A DNA stretch of 64,000 nucleotides from Frigidibacter sp037095735 (GCF_037095735.1 NZ_JBAWKD010000002.1:62001-126000); one strand, 5' to 3'; positions 41,657 through 50,864 are shown, counted from the stretch's first letter. The notes: generated by a model from the sequence alone, not told the origin. Numbers and translations: made by a program.

Positions 41657-42960
41657 GCGCGACCACGCAGATCCTCAACCTGAACCGCTACGATCCCAGC
41701 GGGCCGCTGCCCGAGGGGCGGCTGGGCACGATGCTGGCCGACCGCCAGCGCCATGCCGGCGCCAGCTCGGTGCTGGTCTATGCGCAGCCGGTCGAGATGG
41801 TGCGCGGCGAGGGCGTCTGGCTGCACGGCGCCGACGGGCGGCGCTATCTCGACACCTACAACAACGTGCCCTCGGTCGGGCATTGCCACCCGAAGGTGGC
41901 CGAGGCGATCGCCCGGCAGGCGGCGACCCTGACCACCCATACCCGCTACCTGAACGGCGTGGTCGAGGCCTATGCCGAAAAGCTGCTGGCCACCTACCCG
42001 GCCGAGCTGTCGAACCTGGTGATGACCTGCTCGGGGACCGAGGCGAACGATCTCGCGATGCGGATCGCGGCCTCGGGCAGCGGCCGGCAGGGCTTCATCG
42101 TCACCCGCGCCGCCTATCACGGCAATTCGTCGGCGGTGAACGAGATCTCGCCCTCGGCCTGGAAATCGCGCCAGCCGGGCGCCCATGTCCGGCTGGTCTC
42201 CGCCCCCGCCGGCAAGGATCCCGGCCCGTCCTTCGCGGCCGAGGTGGCCGAGGCCGCGGCCAGCCTGCAGGCCGCGGGCTTCGGCACCGCCGCGCTGGTG
42301 GTCGATTCGATCTTCTCCTCCGACGGGATCTACGCCGACCCGGCGGGCTTCATCGCCCCCGCGGTGGCGGCGGTGCGCGCCGCCGGCGGGCTCTTCATCG
42401 CCGACGAGGTGCAGCCGGGCTTCGGCCGCACCGGCGCCGCGCTCTGGGGCTTCCAGCGCCATGGCGTGACCCCCGACATCGTCACCATGGGCAAGCCGAT
42501 GGGCAACGGCTTCCCGATGGCCGGCGTCGTCACCCGACCCGAGCTTCTGGCGGGCTTCTGCGAAGAGACCGGCTATTTCAACACCTTCGGCGGCAACCCC
42601 GTGGCCGCCGCCGCGGGCCGGGCCGTGCTCGAGGTGATCGAGGAAGAGGGCCTGATCGAGAACGCCCGCAGCACCGGCGCCTATTTCCTCGACGGCCTCG
42701 CCGATCTCGCCAGCCGCCACGCGCGGATCGGCGGCGTGCGCGGCGCCGGGCTCTTCATCGGCCTCGACTTCGTCGACGCCGAGGGCGCGCCCGACACGCC
42801 GCAGACCAACGCGGTGATCAACGCGCTGAAGGACGAGGGCATCCTGATCGGCGCCGCCGGACTGTACGGCAACACGCTGAAGATCCGCCCGCCGCTGCCG
42901 TTCACGACCGAAAACGCCGACCAGTTCCTGACGACCCTGGCCGGCATTCTCGCCCGCTGA
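41653..42960 (+). CDS. Class-III aminotransferase-fold PLP enzyme (possible phospho-lyase)
   Basis: PLP-dependent enzyme of 435 aa. The pyridoxal lysine lies in TMGKPMGNGFPMAG, with the metal/PLP-binding Asp in IADEVQPGFGR; NNVPSVGHCHPKV is the conserved N-terminal stretch. The class includes ethanolamine-phosphate phospho-lyase and 5-phosphohydroxylysine phospho-lyase besides true aminotransferases. Coupling to an APH-type kinase makes a phospho-lyase more likely than an omega-aminotransferase. The stop is followed by a palindromic repeat block. Confidence 0.88.
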   Translation: MSATTQILNLNRYDPSGPLPEGRLGTMLADRQRHAGASSVLVYAQPVEMVRGEGVWLHGADGRRYLDTYNNVPSVGHCHPKVAEAIARQAATLTTHTRYLNGVVEAYAEKLLATYPAELSNLVMTCSGTEANDLAMRIAASGSGRQGFIVTRAAYHGNSSAVNEISPSAWKSRQPGAHVRLVSAPAGKDPGPSFAAEVAEAAASLQAAGFGTAALVVDSIFSSDGIYADPAGFIAPAVAAVRAAGGLFIADEVQPGFGRTGAALWGFQRHGVTPDIVTMGKPMGNGFPMAGVVTRPELLAGFCEETGYFNTFGGNPVAAAAGRAVLEVIEEEGLIENARSTGAYFLDGLADLASRHARIGGVRGAGLFIGLDFVDAEGAPDTPQTNAVINALKDEGILIGAAGLYGNTLKIRPPLPFTTENADQFLTTLAGILAR

Positions 42961-42970
42961 CCCTTTCGGC

Positions 42971-43077
42971 TTGGCGCAAATACTCAAGGGGGAGCGCCCC
43001 AGCGCGGGGGCGGAGCCCCCTCTTCCCCCTTTCGCATTGGCCCAAATATCCCGGGGGTCAGGGGGCAGCGCCCCCTG
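42971..43077. repeat. Dispersed intergenic palindromic repeat, copy 2
   Basis: Gap between the convergent PLP-enzyme and SDR genes. It contains a GCAAATACT element, hairpin GGGGGC-GGA-GCCCCC (43006-43020), AAATATCCCGGGGG (43044-43057) and hairpin CAGGGGGC-AGC-GCCCCCTG (43059-43077). It shares the AAATATCCCGGGGG plus GC-hairpin organisation with the block at 10661-10790 and probably acts as a bidirectional terminator. Confidence 0.7.
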
Positions 43078-43089
43078 CCTTGCCGTCCC

Positions 43090-43863
43090 TCAGCCCATCG
43101 CCTCCATCGCCGCCGGGCTTTCCGGCAGCACCTGCCCGCCATCGACGACCAGCGTCTGCCCGGTGATGTAGCCCGCCTCGCCCGAGGCGAAGAACAGCGC
43201 GGCATTGGCGATGTCGGCCACCACGCCCAACGCCTTCTGCGGGATCGAGGCGGCGGCGGCGGCGATGTAGTCCGGGCCCATCCCCTCCATCCCCTCGGTC
43301 ATGATGTTGCCCGGCATCACCGCGTTGACGGTGATCTTCTTCGGCGCCAGCTCGATCGCCGCGGTGCGCATGAAGCCCAGCTGCCCGGCCTTCGAGGCGC
43401 CGTAATGCGACCAGCCCGGATAGCCGGTGATCGGCCCGGTGATCGACGAGGTGATCACGATCCGTCCCGCCCCGCTCTTCTTCAGTTCCTGCAGGCAAGC
43501 CGAGACCGAGAGGAACAGGCTTTTCAGATTGGTGTCGATCACCGTGTCGAAATCGGCCTCGGTCATCGTGCCGAGCGTGGCCGAGGGGAAGATCCCGGCA
43601 TTGGCGCAAAGGATGTCGATGCCGCCGAAGGCCTCGACCGCCGCCGCGACCATCGCCGCGCAGCCCGCGGTCGTCGCCACGTCCGCCGCGACGCCGATCG
43701 CCTTCGGCCCGCACAGCGCCGCCACCGCCTGCGCCTCGTCCAGCCGGCGCGAGACCACCACCACATTCAGCCCGGCCTCGGCGAAGCGCAGTGCGATTCC
43801 CTTGCCGATCCCCCGGCTCGCGCCGGTCACGATCACGGTTTTGCCCCCAAGGCTTGCGAACAT
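43090..43863 (-). CDS. Short-chain dehydrogenase/reductase (FabG-like)
   Basis: NAD(P)-dependent oxidoreductase of 257 aa of the classical SDR family. Cofactor motif TGASRGIGKGIA (about 14-25), NAG structural motif in CANAGIF, catalytic Ser in ITSSIT and Tyr/Lys in HYGASKAG. The end TLVVDGGQVLPE is typical. It is transcribed away from the PotD-like gene across a 165-bp divergent region that contains the shared 19-bp motif. It probably oxidises an alcohol or aldehyde intermediate in this locus. Confidence 0.9.
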   Translation of the reverse strand: MFASLGGKTVIVTGASRGIGKGIALRFAEAGLNVVVVSRRLDEAQAVAALCGPKAIGVAADVATTAGCAAMVAAAVEAFGGIDILCANAGIFPSATLGTMTEADFDTVIDTNLKSLFLSVSACLQELKKSGAGRIVITSSITGPITGYPGWSHYGASKAGQLGFMRTAAIELAPKKITVNAVMPGNIMTEGMEGMGPDYIAAAAASIPQKALGVVADIANAALFFASGEAGYITGQTLVVDGGQVLPESPAAMEAMG

Positions 43864-43947
43864 GTCTTTCTCCTGTCGATGAATTTGCGGGCGGCTTTTC
43901 GCCGTCTGCCGCCATGCAGCACCATCCTGCGGGTTCGGTCAATTTTT

Positions 43948-43966
43948 ATGTTGCAACTCACACAGA
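43948..43966 (+). promoter_or_regulatory. Shared 19-bp motif, copy 2
   Basis: ATGTTGCA-N5-CACAGA in the divergent SDR/binding-protein gap, the same as at 40595-40613 apart from the N5 spacer bases. It lies 62 bp before the binding-protein start. Confidence 0.5.
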
Positions 43967-44028
43967 CCGGTCGGAAGATTCCGCTCAGAAGGCCAAAGCC
44001 TCGGCAGACCCACAGGGAGACGATCACA

Positions 44029-45165
44029 ATGCAAGGCATCTCGCGTCGGACGATGATGAAACTGATGGGCGGGGCCGCGGCGGCCGCACCGTTCATGACC
44101 CGCCCCGCCCTCGCCGCGCGCGAGACCGAGCTGAACATCCTGTGCTGGGAGGGCTACAACTCGGCCCAGGTGCTCGACCCGTTCCGCAGCGCCAAGGGCG
44201 CCACCGTGCGGGCCGAAAGCCTCACCAACGACCCCACGATGATCAACCGCCTGCGTGCGGGCGAAACCGGCACCTGGGACCTGATCAACGTCAACAACCC
44301 CTGGGCGCGCAAGGTCATGGCGCCCGAGGGCCTGATCAAGCCGCTGCCGAAGGCCGAGTTCGAGCCCTATTTCGACAAGATGCTGTCGGACTTCAAGGCG
44401 CCCTACCGCTGGGCGATGAGCGAGGACGGCGCCGAGCTTCTGGGCATGGCGCAGCGCTTCGGGCCCTACAGCTTCGTCGTCGACACCGACAAGATCAGCC
44501 GCGCCAGCGCCGAGGAGCAGGGCTGGGACCTGTTCAACGACGCAGGGCTCGCCGGCCGCTACGGGATCCTCGAAAGCGACGACTGGAACGTGTTCAACAT
44601 GTTCATGGTCGCGGGCATCAACCCCTTCTCGACCCACACCCCCGAAGAGATGGCCAAGTTCAAGGACGTCACCGAACGCGTCATCAAGGGCGCGAAGATG
44701 ATCGGCGACATCGCCACGATGAACCAGGCGCTGATCTCGGGCGAGATCGACCTGCACCTGACCGGCGGCACCTATTCGGTCTCGCCCGCGCGGGCCGACG
44801 GCTTCCTGAACCTGCGCGCGATCACCCCGCGCAAGGGCCCGATCGACGGCAAGGGCGGGATCTCGTGGATCGAGATCACCTCGACCGTCAACAACCCGAA
44901 CCTCTCGCCGCTGGCGCTCGAGTTCCTGAAATACGTGCAGGAGCCCGAGATGGCCCATACCGTGGCCTTCGCCGAGGGCACCTTCAACCCGGTCGCGCAG
45001 ATGGGCAACAAGGCCTGCTTCGATCTCTTCACCCCCGACGAGCTGGAAGCGATCCAGTGGGACAGCCTCGAAGAGGACATGGCGCTGTCGGCCGAATACG
45101 ACATCGTGCCGGACTATGACGCCGCGCTCGAGATCCTGACCGCGGCCAAGCGGCTGCGCGGCTGA
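44029..45165 (+). CDS. PotD/F-type ABC transporter substrate-binding protein
   Basis: Periplasmic binding protein of 378 aa. The N-terminus (SRRTMMKLMG, then an Ala-rich stretch ending ALA) fits a twin-arginine signal. The mature protein begins ETELNILCWEGYNSAQVLDPF, the start typical of spermidine/putrescine-binding family members. NQALISGEIDLHLTGGTYS and TFNPVAQMGN are characteristic regions. It is the first gene of an ABC importer operon and overlaps the ATPase gene by one base. The substrate may be a polyamine or another amino compound. Confidence 0.92.
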   Translation: MQGISRRTMMKLMGGAAAAAPFMTRPALAARETELNILCWEGYNSAQVLDPFRSAKGATVRAESLTNDPTMINRLRAGETGTWDLINVNNPWARKVMAPEGLIKPLPKAEFEPYFDKMLSDFKAPYRWAMSEDGAELLGMAQRFGPYSFVVDTDKISRASAEEQGWDLFNDAGLAGRYGILESDDWNVFNMFMVAGINPFSTHTPEEMAKFKDVTERVIKGAKMIGDIATMNQALISGEIDLHLTGGTYSVSPARADGFLNLRAITPRKGPIDGKGGISWIEITSTVNNPNLSPLALEFLKYVQEPEMAHTVAFAEGTFNPVAQMGNKACFDLFTPDELEAIQWDSLEEDMALSAEYDIVPDYDAALEILTAAKRLRG

Positions 45166-46265
45166 TGAAGGACCTGGCGATGGAGACGGCCTCCCACCCC
45201 GCAACCGCTGCGGCGGACCTGCCGGTGCTCGAGCTTGCGGGCCTGCGCAAGACCTTCGGCAGCTTCGATGCCGTCGCGGGGATCGACCTGAAGATCCGCG
45301 AAGGCGAGTTCGTCACCATCGTCGGTCCCTCCGGTTCGGGCAAGACCACGCTGCTGCGCATGCTGGCGGGGCTCGAGGCCCCGTCAGAAGGCGCGATCCT
45401 GCTGCGCGGGCGACGGATCAACGACATGCCCTCGGCCGAGCGCCCGACCTGTCTGGTGTTCCAGTCGCTGGCGCTCTTCCCGCACAAGTCGGTGGGCGAG
45501 AACATCGAGTTCCCGCTGAAGGTCAAGGGCGTGGGCCGGGCCGAGCGCAAGGCCCGGGCGCTCGAGCTGCTGCGGATGGTCCGCCTGCCCGAAAGCTACT
45601 ACGCCAAGAACGTCATGCGCTGTTCTGGCGGCGAGCGGCAGCGCGTGGCGCTGGCGCGGGCCTTCGCCTACGACCCCGAGGTGCTGTTCTTCGACGAGCC
45701 GCTCTCGGCGCTCGACTACAAGCTGAAGAAGATCCTCGAGAAGGAACTGAAGGACCTGCACCGCGAAAGCGGCAAGACCTTCGTCTACATCACCCACAGC
45801 CTCGAAGAGGCAATGGTGATGTCGGACCGGATCGGGGTGATGCGCGCGGGCCGGTTGGTGCAGATCGGCACGCCCGAAGAGATCTACGCCCGACCCGCCG
45901 ACCGCTTCGTCGCCGAGTTCTTCGGCGAGTTGAACGCGGTCGAGATCCATCGCACCGCGTCCGGCTGGGCGCGGGCGGACGGCGCGGCGGTCGCGATCTG
46001 CGACGCCGAGGTCGCGGGCGACCGCGCCGCGGCGCTGATCCGGCCCGAGATGGTGCGTCTCGTCACCCCCGGCGCCGGGGCCGACAACGTGATGGGCGGC
46101 ACCGTGGTCAACGACTATTCGCTGGGCTCGCGCAGCCAGCTGCAGGTGCGCGTGGGCACCGACACCTGGCTGGTCGAGGTGCCGCGCGGCGCGGGCGTGC
46201 CCAAGGCGGGCGACGCGGTGATGATCGGCTGGGACGCCGCCGACGCGATGGTGCGGGAGAGCTGA
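45165..46265 (+). CDS. PotA-type ABC transporter ATPase
   Basis: ATPase of 366 aa. Walker A GPSGSGKTTLL (about 53-63), Q-loop in VFQSLALFP, signature CSGGERQR and Walker B LFFDEPLSALD, H-loop ITHSLEE. The C-terminal TOBE domain is at about 285-360. The signature begins with Cys instead of the usual Leu. Start TGATG overlaps the binding-protein stop. It powers the two permeases that follow. Confidence 0.94.
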   Translation: MKDLAMETASHPATAAADLPVLELAGLRKTFGSFDAVAGIDLKIREGEFVTIVGPSGSGKTTLLRMLAGLEAPSEGAILLRGRRINDMPSAERPTCLVFQSLALFPHKSVGENIEFPLKVKGVGRAERKARALELLRMVRLPESYYAKNVMRCSGGERQRVALARAFAYDPEVLFFDEPLSALDYKLKKILEKELKDLHRESGKTFVYITHSLEEAMVMSDRIGVMRAGRLVQIGTPEEIYARPADRFVAEFFGELNAVEIHRTASGWARADGAAVAICDAEVAGDRAAALIRPEMVRLVTPGAGADNVMGGTVVNDYSLGSRSQLQVRVGTDTWLVEVPRGAGVPKAGDAVMIGWDAADAMVRES

Positions 46266-46266
46266 G

Positions 46267-47172
46267 ATGGCCGACCTGCCGATCCCGCGGGCCGAAACCG
46301 CCCCTTCCCGTCCCGGTGTCAGGACCCCGCTGTCCCCCGGCCTGCGCGCGGCGCTTCCGGTGCTGGCGCTTCTGGCCTTGGGCTTTCTCGCGCCGCTTCT
46401 GACCGTTGGCGCCTTCTCGGTCTCGCCCGAGAAAAGCTTCACCGCCTTCCAGTCCTTCACGCTGGAAAATTATCAGGCGATCTTCGCGCCGGGCAACACG
46501 GTCTGGACCTCGTTCCTGTGGTCCCTGATCCTTGCCGCGGCGGTGGTGGCGATCCTGCTGGTCGTCTCGTACCCGATCGCCTTCGGCCTCGTGCATGTCT
46601 TCGGGAAATGGGCGGGCTTCGTATCGGTCCTGTTCGTCTTCCCGCTTTTCGTGTCCGAGAACGTGCGGCTATACGGCTGGGTGCTGTTCTTCATCAAGAA
46701 CGGCGTGCTGGACGGCAGCCTGAAATGGCTGGGGCTCGGCACCGCGCCCGAGGTGCTGTTCACCCCCGGCATCACGCTGTTCGGCATGGTCTATGTCTAC
46801 CTGCCCTTCATGCTGTTCCCGATGGTGCTGGGCCTGTCGATGATCCCGAAAGACGCCGTCGACGCCGCCCGCGACCTTGGCGCCGGGCGCCTGACGATCT
46901 GGCGCGAGATCGAACTGCCGCTGGCGATGCCCGGCATCCTGATCGGGATGCTTCTGACCTTCGTGCTGGCCGCCGGCGCCGTGGCCGAGGCCAAGATCCT
47001 TGGCGGGCAGTCGGTGATCACCATCGCGCAGGACATCGAGGTGGCCTTCACCTACGCCCAGAACTGGCCCCTGGGCGCGGCGCTGGCGATGATCCTTGTC
47101 GCGATCATCGCGGTGCTGGCGCTGGGAGTGATGCGCCGGCTCGACCTCGACCGCATTCTGGGGAGACGCTGA
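46267..47172 (+). CDS. PotB-type ABC transporter permease
   Basis: Inner-membrane protein of 301 aa with about six helices. The cytoplasmic EAA loop is seen as DAARDLGAGRLTIWREIELP, which contacts the ATPase. It follows the ATPase gene with a 1-bp gap and is immediately followed by the second permease. Confidence 0.93.
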   Translation: MADLPIPRAETAPSRPGVRTPLSPGLRAALPVLALLALGFLAPLLTVGAFSVSPEKSFTAFQSFTLENYQAIFAPGNTVWTSFLWSLILAAAVVAILLVVSYPIAFGLVHVFGKWAGFVSVLFVFPLFVSENVRLYGWVLFFIKNGVLDGSLKWLGLGTAPEVLFTPGITLFGMVYVYLPFMLFPMVLGLSMIPKDAVDAARDLGAGRLTIWREIELPLAMPGILIGMLLTFVLAAGAVAEAKILGGQSVITIAQDIEVAFTYAQNWPLGAALAMILVAIIAVLALGVMRRLDLDRILGRR

Positions 47173-47988
47173 ATGGACACGCTCACCCCCGGCCAGCGCG
47201 CCAGCCGCGGCTTCGTGCGGCTCTGGACCGGCTTCGTGCTGCTGGCGGTCTACCTGCCGATCCTGTGCGGCGCCTTCGCGGGCCTGTCGAAATCGCGCTA
47301 CTTCCTGTTCCCGGTGAAGGTGTGGTCCTTCGAATGGTGGGACAAGACCGCGGAAAGCCTTGAAATCCACACGCTTCTGCAGAACTCGCTGGCGGTCGCC
47401 GGGCTGGTGACGCTGTTCTCGGTGATCCTCGGCTTCTTCGGGGCGCTGGCCTTCGCGCGCTATGACTGGACGGGCCGGCGCGCCTTCCAGAAGCTGCTCT
47501 TGCTGCCGATCTTCTTCCCGCAGCCGGTGCTGGGGCTGGCGCTCCTGCTGTGGTTCAACGCGGTCGGGCTGCAGACCAGCTGGATGACCGCCGTCGTCGC
47601 CCACATGGTCTGGATCGTGCCGGTCGTCACGCTGGTCATCGCGATCCAGGTCTATGGTTTCGACCCGATGCTGGAAGAGGCCGCGGCAGACCTCGGCGCC
47701 TCGCGGCTGACGATCCTTCGCGAGATCACCCTGCCGATCCTCTGGCCCGGGATCTGGTCGGGCGCGCTCTTCGCCTTCCTGCTCAGCTGGGGCAACTTCC
47801 CACTGTCGCTCTATACGGCGGGGGCCGACAGCACGATCCCGAAATGGCTCTATTCTAAGATGGTCGCGGGCTACACGCCGATGGTCCCGGCGCTTGGCAC
47901 CATGAGCACGCTGGCCGCCGCCACGATCCTGCTCATGGCCGGTCTCGCCGCCCGCGCCGTGAAGGCCCGCCGCGAGGCGAAGGCATGA
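47173..47988 (+). CDS. PotC-type ABC transporter permease
   Basis: Inner-membrane protein of 271 aa with about six helices. EAA loop: EAAADLGASRLTILREITLP. It is adjacent to the PotB-type gene without a gap and separated from the hydrolase gene by 13 bp. Together they form the membrane channel of the importer. Confidence 0.93.
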   Translation: MDTLTPGQRASRGFVRLWTGFVLLAVYLPILCGAFAGLSKSRYFLFPVKVWSFEWWDKTAESLEIHTLLQNSLAVAGLVTLFSVILGFFGALAFARYDWTGRRAFQKLLLLPIFFPQPVLGLALLLWFNAVGLQTSWMTAVVAHMVWIVPVVTLVIAIQVYGFDPMLEEAAADLGASRLTILREITLPILWPGIWSGALFAFLLSWGNFPLSLYTAGADSTIPKWLYSKMVAGYTPMVPALGTMSTLAAATILLMAGLAARAVKARREAKA

Positions 47989-48001
47989 GCAGGGGTGCGG
48001 C

Positions 48002-48697
48002 ATGAGCTGGAAGACCGCCCACCGCTCGTTCTACTACGACGGCGCGCCCGAACCGCCCGACCCGGTGCTGCTGCCGGGCCGGGTCGCGCTTCTGGTGATC
48101 GACGTGCAGAACGTCTACCTCGAGCGCCCGGCCGATCCCGCGGCACTCTCTCCCGCCGACCGCGCCCGCTACGACGGCTGGGCTCCGTTCCACGCGCGGA
48201 TGCACGACACGGTGATCCCGAACATCGCCCGCGCGATGAGGGCCTTCCGCCACCGCGACCTCGACGTGGCCTTCGCCCGCATCGCCTGCCTGACGCCCGA
48301 GGGCCGCGACCGCTCGCTCAGCCAGCGCAAGCCCGGCTGGAACGACCTTCTGCTGCCGAAGGACGAAGAGGCCAGTCAGATCGTCCCCGCCCTCGCCCCC
48401 GAGCCCGGCGAGATCGTGGTCTTGAAGACCACCGACTCCGCGCTGACCGGTACCGCGCTGCGCCTGCACCTGACCAACATGGGCATCACCCATGTCGTCT
48501 GCTGCGGGATCTTCACCGACCAGTGCGTCTCGTCCACCGTGCGCAGCCTTGCCGACGAAAGCTTCGACGTGATCGTGCTGTCGGATGCCTGCGCCGCCGG
48601 CACCCTGGCGCTGCACGAGCGCGAGCTCGAGGTGCTGAACATGATCTATGCCTCGGTGATGACCACCGACGAGATGCTGGGCTACCTGCCGTCATGA
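48002..48697 (+). CDS. Isochorismatase-like cysteine hydrolase
   Basis: Hydrolase of 231 aa of the isochorismatase family. The catalytic triad is in place: Asp in LLVIDVQNVY, Lys in VVLKTTDSA and Cys in GIFTDQCVSSTV. Members hydrolyse amides, carbamoyl groups or isochorismate. In an importer operon for an amino compound an amidase or N-carbamoyl hydrolase role is more likely. The stop overlaps the deoR-type start (ATGA). Confidence 0.9.
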   Translation: MSWKTAHRSFYYDGAPEPPDPVLLPGRVALLVIDVQNVYLERPADPAALSPADRARYDGWAPFHARMHDTVIPNIARAMRAFRHRDLDVAFARIACLTPEGRDRSLSQRKPGWNDLLLPKDEEASQIVPALAPEPGEIVVLKTTDSALTGTALRLHLTNMGITHVVCCGIFTDQCVSSTVRSLADESFDVIVLSDACAAGTLALHERELEVLNMIYASVMTTDEMLGYLPS

Positions 48698-49461
48698 AAC
48701 GCAAGGCCGAGCGGCAGTCGCGGATCCTCGCCGAGCTCGAGGGCGCCCCCTCGCTGCGCGTGGCCGAGCTTGCCCGGCGGATGGAGGTCTCGACCGAGAC
48801 GATCCGGCGCGACCTTGACGAGATGACCGCGCGCAGGCTGCTGGACCGCACCTATGGCGGCGCGATCCGGCCCACGGGCGAAGAGCCGACGCTGTCGGTG
48901 CGCCACGCACTCTTCATCGAGGAACGCCAGCGCATCGCCGAGGCGGCGGTCGCGCAGCTTTCGGGCGCGCGGGTGATCATGATCGGCTCGGGCGCGACCG
49001 CGACCCATGTCGCGCGCCGCATCGCCGCCGAGATGCGCGACCTGACCGTGGTGACCCATGCGGTGGGCGTCGCGCAGGCGCTGACGATCAATCCCTCGAT
49101 CCGGGTGATCCTTGCCCCCGGCGACTACCATGCCGGCGAGGGCGCCACGGTGGGCGCGCGCACCTCGGCCTTCCTGGCCGGTTTCCGGGCCGATGTCGCG
49201 GTGCTGGGCGCCAGCGGCCTTGGCCCCGACGGGCCGTCGGATGCGCTGATCGATGTCTCGTCGGTCTACGAGGCGATCTGCGCGCAGGCCGCGCAGGTGA
49301 TGCTGGTCGCGGACCATTCGAAATTCGGGCAGATCTTCCCCGCCCGCTACGCCCCCTGGTCCGGGATCGACCGGCTGGTCACCGACCGCGCCCCCGAGGG
49401 CGCGCTGGCCGGCTGGCTGTCCGACGCGCGGGTGGCGCTCAACCTCGCGCCGCGGGGCTGA
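48694..49461 (+). CDS. DeoR-family transcriptional regulator
   Basis: Regulator of 255 aa. N-terminal DeoR helix-turn-helix (about 5-57): RQSRILAELEG and VAELARRMEVSTETIRRDLDEM. The C-terminal sugar-isomerase-like sensor domain (about 75-235) has IMIGSGATATHVAR and VMLVADHSKFGQ, typical for phosphorylated ligands. A phosphorylated intermediate made by the kinase in this locus would fit. It closes the operon and overlaps the convergent dsbA-like gene by 23 bp. Confidence 0.92.
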   Translation: MKRKAERQSRILAELEGAPSLRVAELARRMEVSTETIRRDLDEMTARRLLDRTYGGAIRPTGEEPTLSVRHALFIEERQRIAEAAVAQLSGARVIMIGSGATATHVARRIAAEMRDLTVVTHAVGVAQALTINPSIRVILAPGDYHAGEGATVGARTSAFLAGFRADVAVLGASGLGPDGPSDALIDVSSVYEAICAQAAQVMLVADHSKFGQIFPARYAPWSGIDRLVTDRAPEGALAGWLSDARVALNLAPRG

Positions 49462-50083
49462 CCGGCCCCTCGGCCCGGGTCGCGGCCACGATCTCGTCCA
49501 GCGTCGCCGCGTCGATCGCCCCGCCGTACAGCGTGCGCCCGATCACGAAAGCCGGGGTGCCGCGGAAGCCCAGATCCTCGGCCTGTTCCATGTTGCGCTG
49601 GATCAGTCGCTGCCAGCGCCCGGCATCGGCATTGTGCGCGGCCTTCAGCGCGGCGATGTCGAAGCCCGCGCGGGTCAGGCTGCGGTCGACCTCGGCCTCG
49701 GTCAGGCGGCCGCGGGCGCCGATCAGCGCGCCATAGGCCTGCGGATAGCGCCCCTGCCCGCTGGCCGCGAGGCCCATGCGCGCGGCATAGACCGAGGCCG
49801 GCCCGAAGACCGGCACATCCTTCAGCACCAGCCGCAGCCCGCGGTCGCGGGCCAGCGCCGCGCGCAGCACCGGCGCCACCTTGCGGCAGTAGGGGCACTG
49901 GTAGTCGAAGAACTCGACGATGGTCACGTCGCCGGCCGGATTGCCCAGCACCGGCGCGTCGGGGTCATGGGTGACGGCGCGCACGTCGGGCTCTGCCGCA
50001 AGGGCCATCCGGGGCAGCGCGGCCGCCAGCGCCGCCGTCGCCGCGCCGCCGAGCGCCCCCTGCAAAAGCCGTCGCCGATCCAT
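49439..50083 (-). CDS. DsbA-family thiol oxidoreductase
   Basis: Exported protein of 214 aa. N-terminus MDRRRLLQGALGG resembles a twin-arginine signal. The thioredoxin-fold active site is FDYQCPYCRKV, and the cis-proline loop RGTPAFVIG is conserved. It belongs to the DsbA/BdbD-like group that makes or isomerises disulfides in the periplasm. It stands alone, convergent with the DeoR gene. Confidence 0.92.
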   Translation of the reverse strand: MDRRRLLQGALGGAATAALAAALPRMALAAEPDVRAVTHDPDAPVLGNPAGDVTIVEFFDYQCPYCRKVAPVLRAALARDRGLRLVLKDVPVFGPASVYAARMGLAASGQGRYPQAYGALIGARGRLTEAEVDRSLTRAGFDIAALKAAHNADAGRWQRLIQRNMEQAEDLGFRGTPAFVIGRTLYGGAIDAATLDEIVAATRAEGPVSPAARG

Positions 50084-50288
50084 GTCGCCCTGCCCCCGTC
50101 ATCATCCGTTGCGCAATCCGACGCCCGCCATAACGCAATCCGCCGGATTTTCCCAAGCATCGTGATCGGCGTCGCCGGGCGCGGGCGGGAAGCCGCGCAT
50201 CACGGCTTCGTAGACCGCGCCACTGGCGGTTGACAGTGCGTCACCCTGCGGCCAACCCTAGCCGCGGACGACAGGGGAGAGCCGACGG

Positions 50289-50864
50289 ATGACGAGTGAA
50301 ACGGGGATCGGGACACGGGCCTTCTTCCGCGCCTTCCTGGACAATCCCCGCTATGTCGCCTCGGCGGTGCCCTCGGGGCGCAGCCTCTCGGCGCTGATGG
50401 TGCGCGACCTGCCCCACCACGGCCCGATCGTCGAGCTTGGCCCCGGCAGCGGCGTCTTCACCCAGGCGATGCTGGCGCGCGGGATCAGCGAGACCGACCT
50501 GCACCTGGTCGAGCGTCATCCCGACTTCGCCCGCAAGCTGACCATCAACTTCCCCCGCGCCACCATCCACAACGGCGATGCCGGGCGGCTGCCGTCGCTG
50601 CTGGGCGGGTCCGAGATCGCGGCGGTGGTCAGCGGACTGCCGCTGCTGTCGCTTCCCAAGGCCACGACCTTCCGCATTCTCGAGGGTGCGTTCCGCCTGC
50701 TGGCGCCGGGGGCGATGTTCGTGCAGTTCACCTATGGCCCGAAATCGCCGGTGCCGAAGGCGATGGCGGAACGGCTGGGCCTGTCGGTCAGCTATGCCGG
50801 CGCGACGCTGCGCAACCTGCCGCCCGCGCGGGTCTACCACATCCGCCGCCGCCACGAAGCCTGA
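50289..50864 (+). CDS. PmtA-like phospholipid N-methyltransferase
   Basis: SAM-dependent methyltransferase of 191 aa. SAM-binding motif I is VELGPGSGVFT (about 48-58). The N-terminus FFRAFLDNPRYVASAVPSGRSLS fits the Rhizobium/Rhodobacter PmtA family that methylates phosphatidylethanolamine towards phosphatidylcholine. Alternative members are rRNA-adenine-methyltransferase-like. The length suits PmtA. Confidence 0.8.
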   Translation: MTSETGIGTRAFFRAFLDNPRYVASAVPSGRSLSALMVRDLPHHGPIVELGPGSGVFTQAMLARGISETDLHLVERHPDFARKLTINFPRATIHNGDAGRLPSLLGGSEIAAVVSGLPLLSLPKATTFRILEGAFRLLAPGAMFVQFTYGPKSPVPKAMAERLGLSVSYAGATLRNLPPARVYHIRRRHEA

